The notes below the pieces were generated by a model. That model was not told the DNA's origin and ran no database searches. It worked only from the letters and a program-made list of their open reading frames with translations. A DNA stretch of 64,000 nucleotides from Ruoffia tabacinasalis (GTDB lineage Bacteria > Bacillota > Bacilli > Lactobacillales > Aerococcaceae). Positions 1 through 8,280 of this stretch are shown piece after piece. Location: positions 1 to 64,000 of the forward strand of contig NZ_JBHSHQ010000011.1 in the NCBI RefSeq assembly GCF_042652985.1, given 5' to 3'. A program made the position numbers and the translations under genes. How positions within the stretch are numbered: the stretch's first letter is position 1; each line of letters starts with the position of its first letter.

Positions 1-64
1 CTCCTGTTACTACTGCAGGGTGGTCCCTTTTTCAACAGCAAGGTGGTCCCTTTTTCAATTGACA
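1..64. mobile_element. Possible terminus of an IS21-like element (partial)
   Basis: Two copies of a 17-bp direct repeat (ggtggtccctttttcaa) lie at about 19-35 and 41-57, and the block ends in caattgaca at 64. Read on the minus strand it begins TGTCAATTG and carries the same repeat twice. IS21-family ends typically start with TG and hold several short direct repeats near the terminus. No transposase is visible because the element would lie to the left of the window. The call is an inference from end architecture only. Confidence 0.35.
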
Positions 65-128
65 TATACAGTAAGATTAAGTTAGAGAAAGAGAGCACTT
101 AAGTTTGAAATTGAAAGAGGTGGGAACG

Positions 129-890
129 ATGAGAAAAGTAAAATTATTAATGGTTCCTTTAGCAATATTGACACTTGCTGGCGCAATGAACACGAGCGTT
201 GGAACCGTCATGGCCCAAGCAAACGCAGACTACAGTACAGGCACAGTGATTACTCATACGGTTAGACCAGGCGAATACCTCAACAAAATCGCAAACGACT
301 ACGGCGTAACAGCTAACGAATTAAGATTATGGAACCATTTAACTACTGATTTATTACAAATTGGGCAACAATTAAAAATCGTCACAGACGCTGAAACACC
401 ACCGCCAACAGGCTCAGTATATACAGTAAGAGCTGGAGATACTTTATGGCGTATCGCTAACACTTATGGTGTAACAGTCAATCAGATTAAATCATGGAAC
501 AATCTATCATCTGATTTCTTATACATTGGCATGCGACTTGTTGTATCTGATCAAGGTACAACACCACCTCCATCTGAAGGATTAACTTATACAGTCAGAT
601 CAGGAGATACATTATGGAGCATTGCGAATCGTTACGGCGTAACGGTTAACCAATTGAAGTCATGGAACAATTTGTCATCTGATTTCTTAGCCATCGGCAT
701 GCGCTTAAATATTAGAGGTGGCGATAATCAACCGCCATCACAAGGAACCGTTCACCGAGTACAGCCCGGCGACACATTATTTAACTTAGCTTACCGCTAC
801 GGAACTTCAGTCAATCAATTAAAAGCATGGAATAACTTAACATCAGACTTAATCTATATCGGCACTTACTTAAGAGTGTCACAACCATAA
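129..890 (+). CDS. Secreted protein with four LysM domains
   Basis: A 253-residue exported protein predicted to bind peptidoglycan through N-acetylglucosamine. An N-terminal signal peptide (basic MRKVK, hydrophobic core, likely cut after MAQA) is followed by four LysM domains of about 44 residues, each with the GDTLW/GEYLN-type start, a YGVT turn and a SWNNL/IG.RL end. Domains 2 and 3 are nearly identical; 1 and 4 are more diverged. Linkers are short and rich in Pro, Thr and Ser. No catalytic domain (NlpC/P60, CHAP or glucosaminidase) is present, so it may be a wall-binding or decoy protein. ATG 129 is chosen over the upstream TTG 105 because AGAGGTGGG lies just before it. The gene is monocistronic with its own terminator. 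Confidence 0.9.
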   Translation: MRKVKLLMVPLAILTLAGAMNTSVGTVMAQANADYSTGTVITHTVRPGEYLNKIANDYGVTANELRLWNHLTTDLLQIGQQLKIVTDAETPPPTGSVYTVRAGDTLWRIANTYGVTVNQIKSWNNLSSDFLYIGMRLVVSDQGTTPPPSEGLTYTVRSGDTLWSIANRYGVTVNQLKSWNNLSSDFLAIGMRLNIRGGDNQPPSQGTVHRVQPGDTLFNLAYRYGTSVNQLKAWNNLTSDLIYIGTYLRVSQP

Positions 891-900
891 TATAGATTGA

Positions 901-938
901 ACAGCGCCAACCACTTCGGTGATTGGCGCTGTTTTTGT
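901..938 (+). terminator. Rho-independent terminator of the LysM gene
   Basis: A 10-bp perfect stem (acagcgccaa / ttggcgctgt) with a 12-nt loop is followed by a T run, 10 bases after the LysM stop codon. Confidence 0.9.
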
Positions 939-958
939 GTTGGGAGCGGGATGCAGGA

Positions 959-1368
959 TTTAATTTCCCCTGTCATTCGGTGACAAGTCCCGTTAAGTGT
1001 TTAATTTCCCATGTCATTCGGTGACCCGTCCTGTTAGGCGTTTAATATCCCCTGTCATGTGATGACGTGTCCTGTTAGCCGTTCAATTCCCCCTGTCATG
1101 TGATGACGTGTCCAGTTAGCTGTCCAATTTCCCTTGTCATTGTGTGACCTGTCCAGTTAGGCGTTCAATATCCCGTGTCATTATGTGACCCGTCCCGTTA
1201 GTCGTTTAATTTCCCCTGTCATTCGGTGACCCGTCCTGTTAGTCGTTTAATTTCCCCTGTCATTATGTGACCCGTCCCGTTAGCCGTTCAATTTCCCTTG
1301 TCATATTGTGACAAGTCCCGTTAGACGGTTAATTTCCCCTGACATCCAATGACAAGTCCAGTTAAACT
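959..1368. repeat. Ten-unit tandem array, 41-bp period, each unit holding a short dyad
   Basis: Ten contiguous units of exactly 41 bp share the pattern TTTAATTTCCCCTGTCA, five variable bases, TGACCCGTCC, GTTAG and two to three variable bases. Most units contain the inverted repeat GTCA-N5-TGAC. The five loop bases vary (ttcgg, tgtga, ttatg, tattg) while the arms are kept; unit 10 has lost one arm. There are no spacers, so this is not a CRISPR array. It fills the gap between the convergent LysM gene and the 1422-4408 operon. No coding potential is seen. Confidence 0.93.
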
Positions 1369-1385
1369 TTCAACTCCAATCCAAA

Positions 1386-1411
1386 CAAAAAGCACCGACC
1401 GAAGTCGATGC
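1386..1411 (-). terminator. Terminator of the 4408-1422 operon
   Basis: Read on the minus strand, an 8-bp stem (gcatcgac / gtcggtgc, one G-T pair) with a TTCG tetraloop is followed by TTTTTG. Confidence 0.85.
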
Positions 1412-1421
1412 CAATCGCATT

Positions 1422-2087
1422 TTATATAAATGTTCGTTTCTTGATTTCTCCCCAAATCACTTGGCCTTTTGTCACTAGCATATAAATCAACACAATTAAA
1501 CCAAAACCAAAGGAAATTAGGGAAGGGGTTTTAAATTGAATCCAACCGATTAAAAGGAAGATTATCGGCACTAAACTCAAGATTGCTACTGCAGCCCAGT
1601 ATAGAACATAGTCACCTGGTTTCATGCGGGTCATCCGTGCGGTGATGATCATACTAATTAAAGTCGAGCTACATATGATAGGAACTGCATAAGTTAGCGA
1701 CCAAGCTGACCAACCAATCGTGTAATCTAAGTAAATGCACATGAGGGACAAGATGATTAATAAATAGAGTAAGCTTTTGGCAATGTTACGACGCTTGCGA
1801 ATCAAGGTCAGCACTGCCAACCACATTGTAATTATTCCAAAGGCTGCCCCTTGAAACAATTGGATACGACCGTGATAGAGTAAGCCAATCCCAAGAATAA
1901 CTGCCACAACAATTAAAGAGAAAGCCATCAAAAATTGAGTAATGAAACGGCGATTAAATTGCAAGGGCACATCTGGCATTGAACTGGATGTGACTGGAAT
2001 ATTACTATCAAGAGGCGCCTCACAAAGAGGGCATTTATCCCAATCACCTTTCACGCTCACGTGGCATTCTGGACACTTACGCATCAT
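1422..2087 (-). CDS. Zinc-ribbon membrane protein, DUF6320-like
   Basis: A 221-residue protein. The N-terminus has a four-cysteine zinc ribbon (CPECHVSVKGDWDKCPLC, residues about 5-22). After about 25 polar residues come five or six hydrophobic segments (from about residue 48 to the end), ending in a basic tail. It is the last gene of a three-gene operon and overlaps the upstream gene by 11 bases, which suggests translational coupling. GGGAGG lies 5 bases before the first of two adjacent ATG codons; the second has better spacing. From memory, DUF6320 proteins sit beside acyltransferase-like and alpha/beta hydrolase genes as here. Its function is unknown. Confidence 0.75.
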   Translation of the reverse strand: MMRKCPECHVSVKGDWDKCPLCEAPLDSNIPVTSSSMPDVPLQFNRRFITQFLMAFSLIVVAVILGIGLLYHGRIQLFQGAAFGIITMWLAVLTLIRKRRNIAKSLLYLLIILSLMCIYLDYTIGWSAWSLTYAVPIICSSTLISMIITARMTRMKPGDYVLYWAAVAILSLVPIIFLLIGWIQFKTPSLISFGFGLIVLIYMLVTKGQVIWGEIKKRTFI

Positions 2088-3468
2088 AACGACCTCCCAA
2101 CTCTTCTTCAGTCACTTTGTTTACCGTCATCGTCACCGGAATATTCTCGTCACTTAAGAACCTAACATAATGACGGTAAATATCTGTTTCAATAAATGGG
2201 GACGTAAAAGTTATCGTCAATACATCATTATGACTAATTGCGCAAAACTGCGGACGAACCGCAATCGTATGGAAGTAAACTTGATGAATCATTTGATCAA
2301 CTAAATAAGGGAAACTAACTAAACCAAGATTGGAAATCGCAAAAGTGAGCTTACGATTATTCATGTAATTAGCAAATTTTAAAGCCAAATCTTTAATCGG
2401 TCGTAAAATAATCCGACTTAAAGGATGGTACTCATATTGAATTAACTGACTAAGCCAAGTTTCTAAAGTTTCTTTCTCTAGTTGCGGATCTAGCTGATTT
2501 TTTAATTCCTGAGAAATTGCTTCTAAAGAATTGTCACCATTCTTCTTATATTTATATTCCAACCGTGTCACCGCAAAGAAATTTCGCGCGGAATCAGAAG
2601 GGAAGAACTGACGCAAATTCACTGGCACAGAGACAGCCATCGTCTCATTCCCTTGGAAATTCGGTTCGGCTTTGCGAATCGATTCCATAAAGACAGCAGT
2701 CAGATAAACTGTTAAAGAAACATTCATCGCTTTCGCTTTTTTCAAAATATCTTTGACAGGCATTTCCAATTCAACGACGCGCGGACGGTAATCCGACGTG
2801 TAAGTTCCTTTGTAGCGATAGACTTTCCGACTCGGTTTGGGTTCATTTTCAACGGCAGGGAATAAGAAGTTTTTTGCCTTGGCACCGACCATTGTAACTC
2901 CACGTAAAGCCGACTGAGCAGCTTTCGAAAAGTTCAATTGATCCTTTCGTCTAAAATGGCGCTCGAAACTGTCTTCACTCGATTGGTCATGAATATAAGT
3001 CGAAACTTCAACGTCTTCATCTTTTAAATCAGGATGTTTTAAACTCAAGTACTCGGTAATTAAATCTTGAAAGAACCACATCGCTCCCGTTCCGTCAGAT
3101 AAGACGTGAAAGACCTCAAGACTCACGCGCTTCTTCCAGTACATAACGCGAAATAATAAATTCCGTCGATCGAAAAAATATAAAGGGCGACAAGGCGTGT
3201 TCGTATCCGGCTCTACTTTGGGCTTCAAATCACTTTCTTCCAAGTAATACCAAAAGAAACCGCGTCTTAATACACTGTGATAAAGTAAATTTTGCTCAAA
3301 GACTTTACTCAAAGCTTGTTGTAACAAGTCAGGGTCCACAGTATCAGTGACTTCAGCACTAATTCGAAACACTTTACTATCACGGTTAGACATCGCCGCT
3401 AAGAATATATTTGATGCGTTATCTAGGCGAACCCATTTTTTACGTTGATTAACTTTCTGATTCTCCAC
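2077..3468 (-). CDS. Alcohol acetyltransferase / condensation-fold acyltransferase-like protein
   Basis: A protein of about 463 residues resembling the acyl-CoA-dependent acyltransferase superfamily (alcohol acetyltransferase, PapA-type, NRPS condensation domains). The active-site motif is seen as FHVLSDGTG, matching HxxxDG, in the N-terminal third. A second conserved block near residue 270 (VSVPVNLRQFFP) and NLGLVSFP near residue 390 resemble the C-terminal lobe of this fold. It probably moves an acyl group onto an alcohol or lipid acceptor; the substrate is unknown. GTG 3468 is preferred over GTG 3477 because the GGAG box overlaps the latter. It overlaps the hydrolase gene before it and the zinc-ribbon gene after it, so the three are likely made together. 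Confidence 0.75.
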   Translation of the reverse strand: MENQKVNQRKKWVRLDNASNIFLAAMSNRDSKVFRISAEVTDTVDPDLLQQALSKVFEQNLLYHSVLRRGFFWYYLEESDLKPKVEPDTNTPCRPLYFFDRRNLLFRVMYWKKRVSLEVFHVLSDGTGAMWFFQDLITEYLSLKHPDLKDEDVEVSTYIHDQSSEDSFERHFRRKDQLNFSKAAQSALRGVTMVGAKAKNFLFPAVENEPKPSRKVYRYKGTYTSDYRPRVVELEMPVKDILKKAKAMNVSLTVYLTAVFMESIRKAEPNFQGNETMAVSVPVNLRQFFPSDSARNFFAVTRLEYKYKKNGDNSLEAISQELKNQLDPQLEKETLETWLSQLIQYEYHPLSRIILRPIKDLALKFANYMNNRKLTFAISNLGLVSFPYLVDQMIHQVYFHTIAVRPQFCAISHNDVLTITFTSPFIETDIYRHYVRFLSDENIPVTMTVNKVTEEELGGRYDA

Positions 3469-4408
3469 GTATGTCACTCCTTCTCAAGTGATTCTCTAAA
3501 AAGTCTTTGATTAATAAATACGTTGTATCAATAATATCTTCATTTAATGGGGCAAATAGAAAATTATGAACAGTATCTTTAGCGCGCATAATTTCCACTT
3601 GGTTCCCAGCTTCTAACAACATGTAGCCATAAACTTCACCTTCATCACGTAAAGGATCAAATTCAGATGAAATGACTAAAGTGTCCGGTTGATTACTAAA
3701 ATCCTCAGTCATTAATGGTGCGATGTACGGATTCTGTCTTTTGACCTCATCCGGTTCATACATCTCCATATATTCCTGCATTTTCTTTGCAGTGAGTCCA
3801 TAGTCGTATCCATTCTCCTCAACACTTTCAAAAGGAGACGCTTCATCGTGGCGCCAATACGTTACAGGATTAATTAAAATTTGTTTACTTGGTAAAGGCT
3901 TGCCTTCATTGCGTAAGCGTAAAGAAACGGCTGCAGCTAAATTTCCTCCAGCTGAGTTTCCAACAATAATAATATTACGCGTGCCTTTAATTCCCGTTAA
4001 ATCCGGACGTGATAAAAGTAGTTGAGCGACGTGATAACAGTCTTCGAAACCAGCAGGGTAAGGATTCTCAGGTGCTTTTAAATAATCAACCGCTAAGACA
4101 ATCCGCCCCATTTGATCAGCCAAACGACGACAATCTTTTGTATAGGTATCTATATTTCCTAAAACCCAGCCCCCACCATGAAAGAATAATATAATTTCAC
4201 TACTCATCAATTTTTTTGGACGAAAAATGCGAATCGGAATTTCATGACTTTGATCTGCAGAATAAATCTTCTGATCCAAATACTGAAAGCGGGATTTAGA
4301 AGGGGTGACAAAAACCTTTTGTAATTGCCGTACGAATTTGTATGATTCATGCATATTAATCGTTGGCGATGATAATAATTTTAATGCAAAACGTTTAAGA
4401 GTATTCAT
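3449..4408 (-). CDS. Alpha/beta hydrolase, hormone-sensitive-lipase type esterase
   Basis: A 319-residue serine esterase. It has the HGGG oxyanion motif (FHGGGWVLGN), the nucleophile elbow GNSAGG (GDSAGG in most of the family), the Asp in FDPLRDEG and the His in DTVHNF, all in the order expected of the HSL group. There is no signal peptide, so it is likely cytoplasmic. It opens the operon and its end overlaps the acyltransferase gene, so the pair may make and break the same ester. ATG 4408 follows GAGGT at suitable distance. On the minus strand a TTGACA box lies near 4465-4470, but no good -10 is evident. Confidence 0.85.
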   Translation of the reverse strand: MNTLKRFALKLLSSPTINMHESYKFVRQLQKVFVTPSKSRFQYLDQKIYSADQSHEIPIRIFRPKKLMSSEIILFFHGGGWVLGNIDTYTKDCRRLADQMGRIVLAVDYLKAPENPYPAGFEDCYHVAQLLLSRPDLTGIKGTRNIIIVGNSAGGNLAAAVSLRLRNEGKPLPSKQILINPVTYWRHDEASPFESVEENGYDYGLTAKKMQEYMEMYEPDEVKRQNPYIAPLMTEDFSNQPDTLVISSEFDPLRDEGEVYGYMLLEAGNQVEIMRAKDTVHNFLFAPLNEDIIDTTYLLIKDFLENHLRRSDIRGESES

Positions 4409-4604
4409 ATTACTACCTCATAATATTTAGTTTTCTTCAGTGTGTCGTATATCTAGAGAAGTGTCAAGTTGTTAGTAAAAAATGCTCGAAAAATTCTTAT
4501 AAGACTTATAAAATGATAATTTCGACACTTTACCGTTAAAAGCGACACTATGGGAACTCAAAGTATCGCTTTCTACATAATTCCCCAAAAAAATCATAAA
4601 CCTC

Positions 4605-4640
4605 AACAAAAAAGACAAGCCCACCTGAGCTTGTCTAATT
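4605..4640 (-). terminator. Terminator of the secreted repeat-protein gene
   Basis: On the minus strand the 8-bp stem agacaagc / gcttgtct with an 8-nt loop is followed by TTTTTTG. Confidence 0.88.
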
Positions 4641-4665
4641 AGGAAGTTAATTTTACGGCTAATAA

Positions 4666-5721
4666 TTATTGGTTAGCTACGTCTACAATCGCTTGTAAGT
4701 AACCTGAAGTATCAGCTAAAGTTGAACCTGATACAACATCAGCAACATTTCCTTCTTCGCCTAAGTCTTGTAACTCAGCAACCGCTTCTTCTAATTCAGC
4801 CGTAGTTTTACCAGCAGCGAATTGAGTAATTGCTTGTAAGTTTTCTGCGTATGGAACAGTTGATCCAGCAATGTCAGTCATTAATTGAGAGTATGCTTCA
4901 GAGTTTTCTAATTTAGAAACTAAAGTTACACCTTCAGCGATACCTTCACCAAATGCAGCATCCGCGTTTGGAACACCTGACCATTGGTCGCCTTCAACAA
5001 ATTGGAATTCATCAAGAGAAGCAGTGACAACTGTATCACCATCAACCGCTGTAGTAACGATTGCGAATGATTGGTCACCATGTGGTGCAGCTACGGCTTG
5101 TTTTAATTCTAAGTTAGCAGCATCTGCTTCAGCACCAGTGAATTCAGTACCTTCATTAGCAGCGTCAATAATGGCTTGTAAGTAACCAGCTGAGTCACCT
5201 AAAGTTGCACCTGAGACTACGTCAGAAACATTTCCATCTTCACCTAAATCATTTAAAGCAGTAATGCCTTCTTCGATTTCAGCAACAGTTTTGCCTTTAG
5301 CAAAGTCTTCGATAGCGTTTAAGTTATCTGCATAAGTAACAGTTGAACCAGCCATATCAGCCATCATAGCAGAGTAGCCTTCGCTGTCCGCACGTTTACT
5401 GATTAGTGTTACACCGTCAGCGAAACCTTCACCAAATGTAGCATCTGCGTTTGGAACACCAGTCCATTGATCACCTTCAACAAATTGGAATTCATCGATT
5501 TGTGCGTCAACAACGACATCACCTTGCATTGCCACAACAACAGAAGCGAATGATTGGTCACCGTGAGGAGCTAAGTAAGCCACTTTTAAAGTTGTTGCTT
5601 CTTGAGCTTGAACGGCAACTGTCTCAGCAAAAGGCGTTACATTGTTCACCGGTGAACTTACAGCTAATGCAAGCGAACTTGCTGTTAATAACACTAATGG
5701 TAGTAATAATTTCTTTTTCAT
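4666..5721 (-). CDS. Secreted two-repeat protein with flavinylation-like motifs (FMN-binding-like)
   Basis: A 351-residue secreted protein: signal peptide (MKKKLLLP, hydrophobic core, SLALA) and two homologous repeats of about 145 residues. Each repeat contains APHGDQSFA, EFQFVEGDQW, GVPNADA, a Y..(M/L)M.D.AGST block and ends in DVVSGATL (repeat 1) or DVVSGSTL (repeat 2), followed by GYLQAI. These endings match the D-x-x-(S/T)-G-(A/S)-T motif at which ApbE attaches FMN in FMN_bind domains (NqrC, RnfG, PplA). There is no lipobox cysteine, so it would be soluble or wall-held. ATG 5721 is chosen because GGGGGA precedes it; the longer reading frame to 5835 adds 38 residues without a signal. The flavin role is inferred; no apbE gene is in the window. 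Confidence 0.7.
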   Translation of the reverse strand: MKKKLLLPLVLLTASSLALAVSSPVNNVTPFAETVAVQAQEATTLKVAYLAPHGDQSFASVVVAMQGDVVVDAQIDEFQFVEGDQWTGVPNADATFGEGFADGVTLISKRADSEGYSAMMADMAGSTVTYADNLNAIEDFAKGKTVAEIEEGITALNDLGEDGNVSDVVSGATLGDSAGYLQAIIDAANEGTEFTGAEADAANLELKQAVAAPHGDQSFAIVTTAVDGDTVVTASLDEFQFVEGDQWSGVPNADAAFGEGIAEGVTLVSKLENSEAYSQLMTDIAGSTVPYAENLQAITQFAAGKTTAELEEAVAELQDLGEEGNVADVVSGSTLADTSGYLQAIVDVANQ

Positions 5722-5903
5722 TTTATATCCCCCTTGTTTCTTTGAGTTTATAGTAGCACGTCTTGTGATTAAATGCACGTATTTTTTAACATTTCGAATA
5801 AAATAATTTAATGACTTGAATTCTTCCTCATTCAATACTAATTAGGAATAATGGCTAGGTTTTGATAAAATGGGTTAGACATTGAAATTGGAGGAAATAA
5901 AAA

Positions 5904-7274
5904 ATGGCAAACAAAGTACCATTTAAGAAAAATGACACGTTCACCGGAACGGTCGAAGACATAACATCACAAGGGCAAGGCGTTGTGAAAATTGATCATT
6001 ACCCATTCTTTATCGAAGGAGCGATGACAGGCGAAGTTGTTAAATTCAAAGCGATGAAAGTTGGAAAGACTTACGGTTTCGGATGCTTACTTGAAATTAT
6101 TGAAGAGAGTCCAGAGCGCGTTGAGATGACAGATTTAATCGGACGTCAAATCGGGACAATGACACTGCAACATATGAGCTACGACGCTCAATTAGCATAC
6201 AAAGAACAACAAGTTAAATCAGCTTACGAACGTATTGGACACTTTGAAGATGCACAGATCCGTCCCGTACTAGGTATGGAAAATCCGTGGGAATACCGTA
6301 ATAAAGCACAAATCCCAGTAAGAGAAATCAATGGCCAACTAGAAACAGGCTTCTTTAGAAGAAACTCACATGATTTAGTGCCAGTTGAAAACTTCTTTAT
6401 TCAACATAAAGAAATTGATGAAGCCATCTTAATTGTGAGAGATATCTTAAGACGATTCCATGTGCCTGCTTATATTGAAAAGAATCATACAGGAATTATC
6501 CGTCATGTAGTTGTAAGACGTGGACATTATAGCGGTCAAGTAATGGTGACACTTGTAACGAATAAACGTAAGATGCCAAACGAAGAAATCATCGTCGATG
6601 CAATTGCGGAAGAAGTACCAAATATCGCAAGTATTGTACAAAACGTTCAAACGAAACGTACGAATGTCATTCTAGGTCGTCAAAGTTTAGTATTATGGGG
6701 CCAACCTTATATTGAAGATTCGATGTTAGATTTAACTTTTAGAATCTCATCTAAATCTTTCTACCAAGTGAATACACCCCAGGCAGAAGTTCTATACAAA
6801 ACTGCAATTGATGCAGCGGACTTACAAGGGAATGAGACTGTTCTGGATGCGTATTCTGGAATCGGAACAATCGGTTTATCACTCGCTCAACATGCGAAAC
6901 AAGTGTATGGGATGGATATTGTGGATGAAGCCGTTGAAATGGCTAAGCAAAATGCGAAATTAAATGGCATAAAAAATGCAGCCTTTGAAGTCGGAAGTGC
7001 GGAAGAATGGTTACCAAAATGGAACGAAGCGGGCATCAACTTTGATGTCATCGTCGTTGACCCACCGCGTAAAGGTTTAGATCAAGTCTTTGTGGATGCA
7101 GTGATTGAACAACAACCAGAAAAGATTGTCTATGTTAGCTGTAATCCAGCAACTCAAGCAAGAGACGCACGATTATTTGCAGATGCGGGTTATGATTTAC
7201 AATTTGTTCAACCGGTTGATTTATTTGGACAAACGACTCACGTTGAAGCAGTAGCCCTATTTACAAAAGCATAA
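5904..7274 (+). CDS. rlmD: 23S rRNA (uracil-5-)-methyltransferase, RlmD/RlmCD family
   Basis: A 456-residue SAM-dependent enzyme that makes m5U in 23S rRNA. It has an N-terminal TRAM RNA-binding domain (about 1-65), a central RNA-recognition part, and a C-terminal Rossmann domain with the SAM motif DAYSGIGTIG, the DPPRKGL motif and the nucleophile in VSCNPAT. The 4Fe-4S cysteine cluster of the E. coli enzyme is not evident, as is common in Gram-positive homologues. ATG 5904 follows TTGGAGGAAATAAAAA. A second paralogue lies at 8281; which nucleotide each one modifies cannot be told from sequence (Gram-positive RlmCD makes both U747 and U1939). Confidence 0.93.
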   Translation: MANKVPFKKNDTFTGTVEDITSQGQGVVKIDHYPFFIEGAMTGEVVKFKAMKVGKTYGFGCLLEIIEESPERVEMTDLIGRQIGTMTLQHMSYDAQLAYKEQQVKSAYERIGHFEDAQIRPVLGMENPWEYRNKAQIPVREINGQLETGFFRRNSHDLVPVENFFIQHKEIDEAILIVRDILRRFHVPAYIEKNHTGIIRHVVVRRGHYSGQVMVTLVTNKRKMPNEEIIVDAIAEEVPNIASIVQNVQTKRTNVILGRQSLVLWGQPYIEDSMLDLTFRISSKSFYQVNTPQAEVLYKTAIDAADLQGNETVLDAYSGIGTIGLSLAQHAKQVYGMDIVDEAVEMAKQNAKLNGIKNAAFEVGSAEEWLPKWNEAGINFDVIVVDPPRKGLDQVFVDAVIEQQPEKIVYVSCNPATQARDARLFADAGYDLQFVQPVDLFGQTTHVEAVALFTKA

Positions 7275-7283
7275 TTTAAATTT

Positions 7284-7318
7284 GAAAGAAGTCTGTGTGA
7301 ACGGGCTTCTTTTTTTAG
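7284..7318 (+). terminator. Terminator after rlmD
   Basis: A short stem (agaag / cttct with flanking pairs) and a run of seven T residues lie just after the stop codon. Confidence 0.6.
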
Positions 7319-7412
7319 TGTCATTTGTAAAAAATGCTAAATAACGCTTAAAATGTTACTATATTATTAGTACAAATTATTTCGATAAATTTTTGAACAG
7401 GAGGAGATTATA

Positions 7413-7900
7413 CTGGGTCGATTAATAGATAACTTTAAAGAAACGTCATCTTCCTTACTACCGATGGTTGGTTCGTACTTTTAATTCAATTTATATTGCA
7501 GCCGGTAGCTTGGTTAACGATACTTCGATTTATTATTGGTGTCGTTTTTTTATTAATAGGGTTACCGCTGTTCTTAGTTGGTGTCGATATGAGTGTTGAG
7601 AAGATGGGTGACTTATTCAGTCACTACTTAATTGAACATCCGAAAAAAGTGATTGCGATGATTGGTATATTTGGTTTAGGATTCATTTCAATTATAGCTG
7701 AACAAAACTTTGTTATGGTACTGTCCCTAGGAGTAGGAGCTATGTTGACTTTCGGGGTATACTGAATTATTAAAGACTTTAATTTACGACATAACTTTGC
7801 CGCTATCTACGTATTAATAGGTATCTTTTGCTTATTCTAAACGTCTGAATTTAATGAGATTGCTTTTACTCGTGACATCGTTTATTTGTATCGCTTTTAG
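7413..7900 (+). pseudogene. DUF1538-like membrane protein, inactivated
   Basis: A multi-lesion pseudogene of a DUF1538-type membrane protein. A good ribosome site (CAGGAGGAG at about 7398) precedes a CTG where ATG is expected. The frame reads GRLIDNFKETSSSLLP, then shifts near 7475 into QPVAWLTILRFIIG and a hydrophobic stretch to 7765. In the new frame there are stops at 7763 (before IIKDFNLRHNF) and after GIFCLF, and the text after TSEFNEIAF is garbled. The longest open piece (7496-7765) covers only the middle of the family. Confidence 0.75.
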
Positions 7901-7914
7901 GAGGGGGTTCATAT

Positions 7915-8113
7915 ATGGTATTTAATCTATGCAGTCGTTCCAAGTGGGGATGCTGGAGAAGTCATTTGGTTTATAGTTGAGAAAGATAAATATAAAGAAG
8001 TGAGTCAAATTATTTTCCAAAATATGGACTTAGACAAAGAAGGTAACGGAATTCTATTTGTGGAACCTTTAAGTGAAGTTCATGGTTTGGTGAACCAATT
8101 ACCAAGTGAATAA
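7915..8113 (+). pseudogene. P-II-like regulator remnant
   Basis: The frame ending at TAA 8111-8113 reads YLIYAVVPSGDAGEVI, then WFIVEKDKYKEVSQ and ILFVEPLSEVHGLV. This resembles a P-II-family nitrogen-regulator-like protein with an internal deletion, since the T-loop region is missing. The ATG at 7915, behind GGAGGGGG, is in a different frame that stops after 21 codons, so a frameshift separates the start from the body. P-II-like genes often accompany DUF1538 genes, which fits the pseudogene just upstream. Confidence 0.65.
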
Positions 8114-8120
8114 TTTTAAA

Positions 8121-8148
8121 TGAGGCATCCTTAACGGGATGCTTTTTG
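8121..8148 (+). terminator. Terminator after the P-II remnant
   Basis: Stem gcatcc / ggatgc with a 6-nt loop, followed by TTTTTG. It outlived the genes it served. Confidence 0.75.
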
Positions 8149-8280
8149 TATGGATAAACTACTAAAAAATATGCACTTAAATTTACTTAAAAGATAGACA
8201 CAACGGCTACATATGATAAACTAGGGAATATTGTAATAATACACAGGCTTTTGTATAAATAATAATATTGAGGTGATTCA

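Noticed and set aside
959..1368. CRISPR array
   Set aside because: Units are contiguous with no spacers, a 41-bp full period and internal variation, and there are no cas genes.
4009..4194. Plus-strand ORF inside the esterase gene
   Set aside because: A shadow of a clearly coding minus-strand gene with full catalytic motifs.
7496..7765. Stand-alone 89-residue membrane protein
   Set aside because: It is the middle piece of a DUF1538-like gene, with matching sequence continuing past frameshift and stops on both sides.
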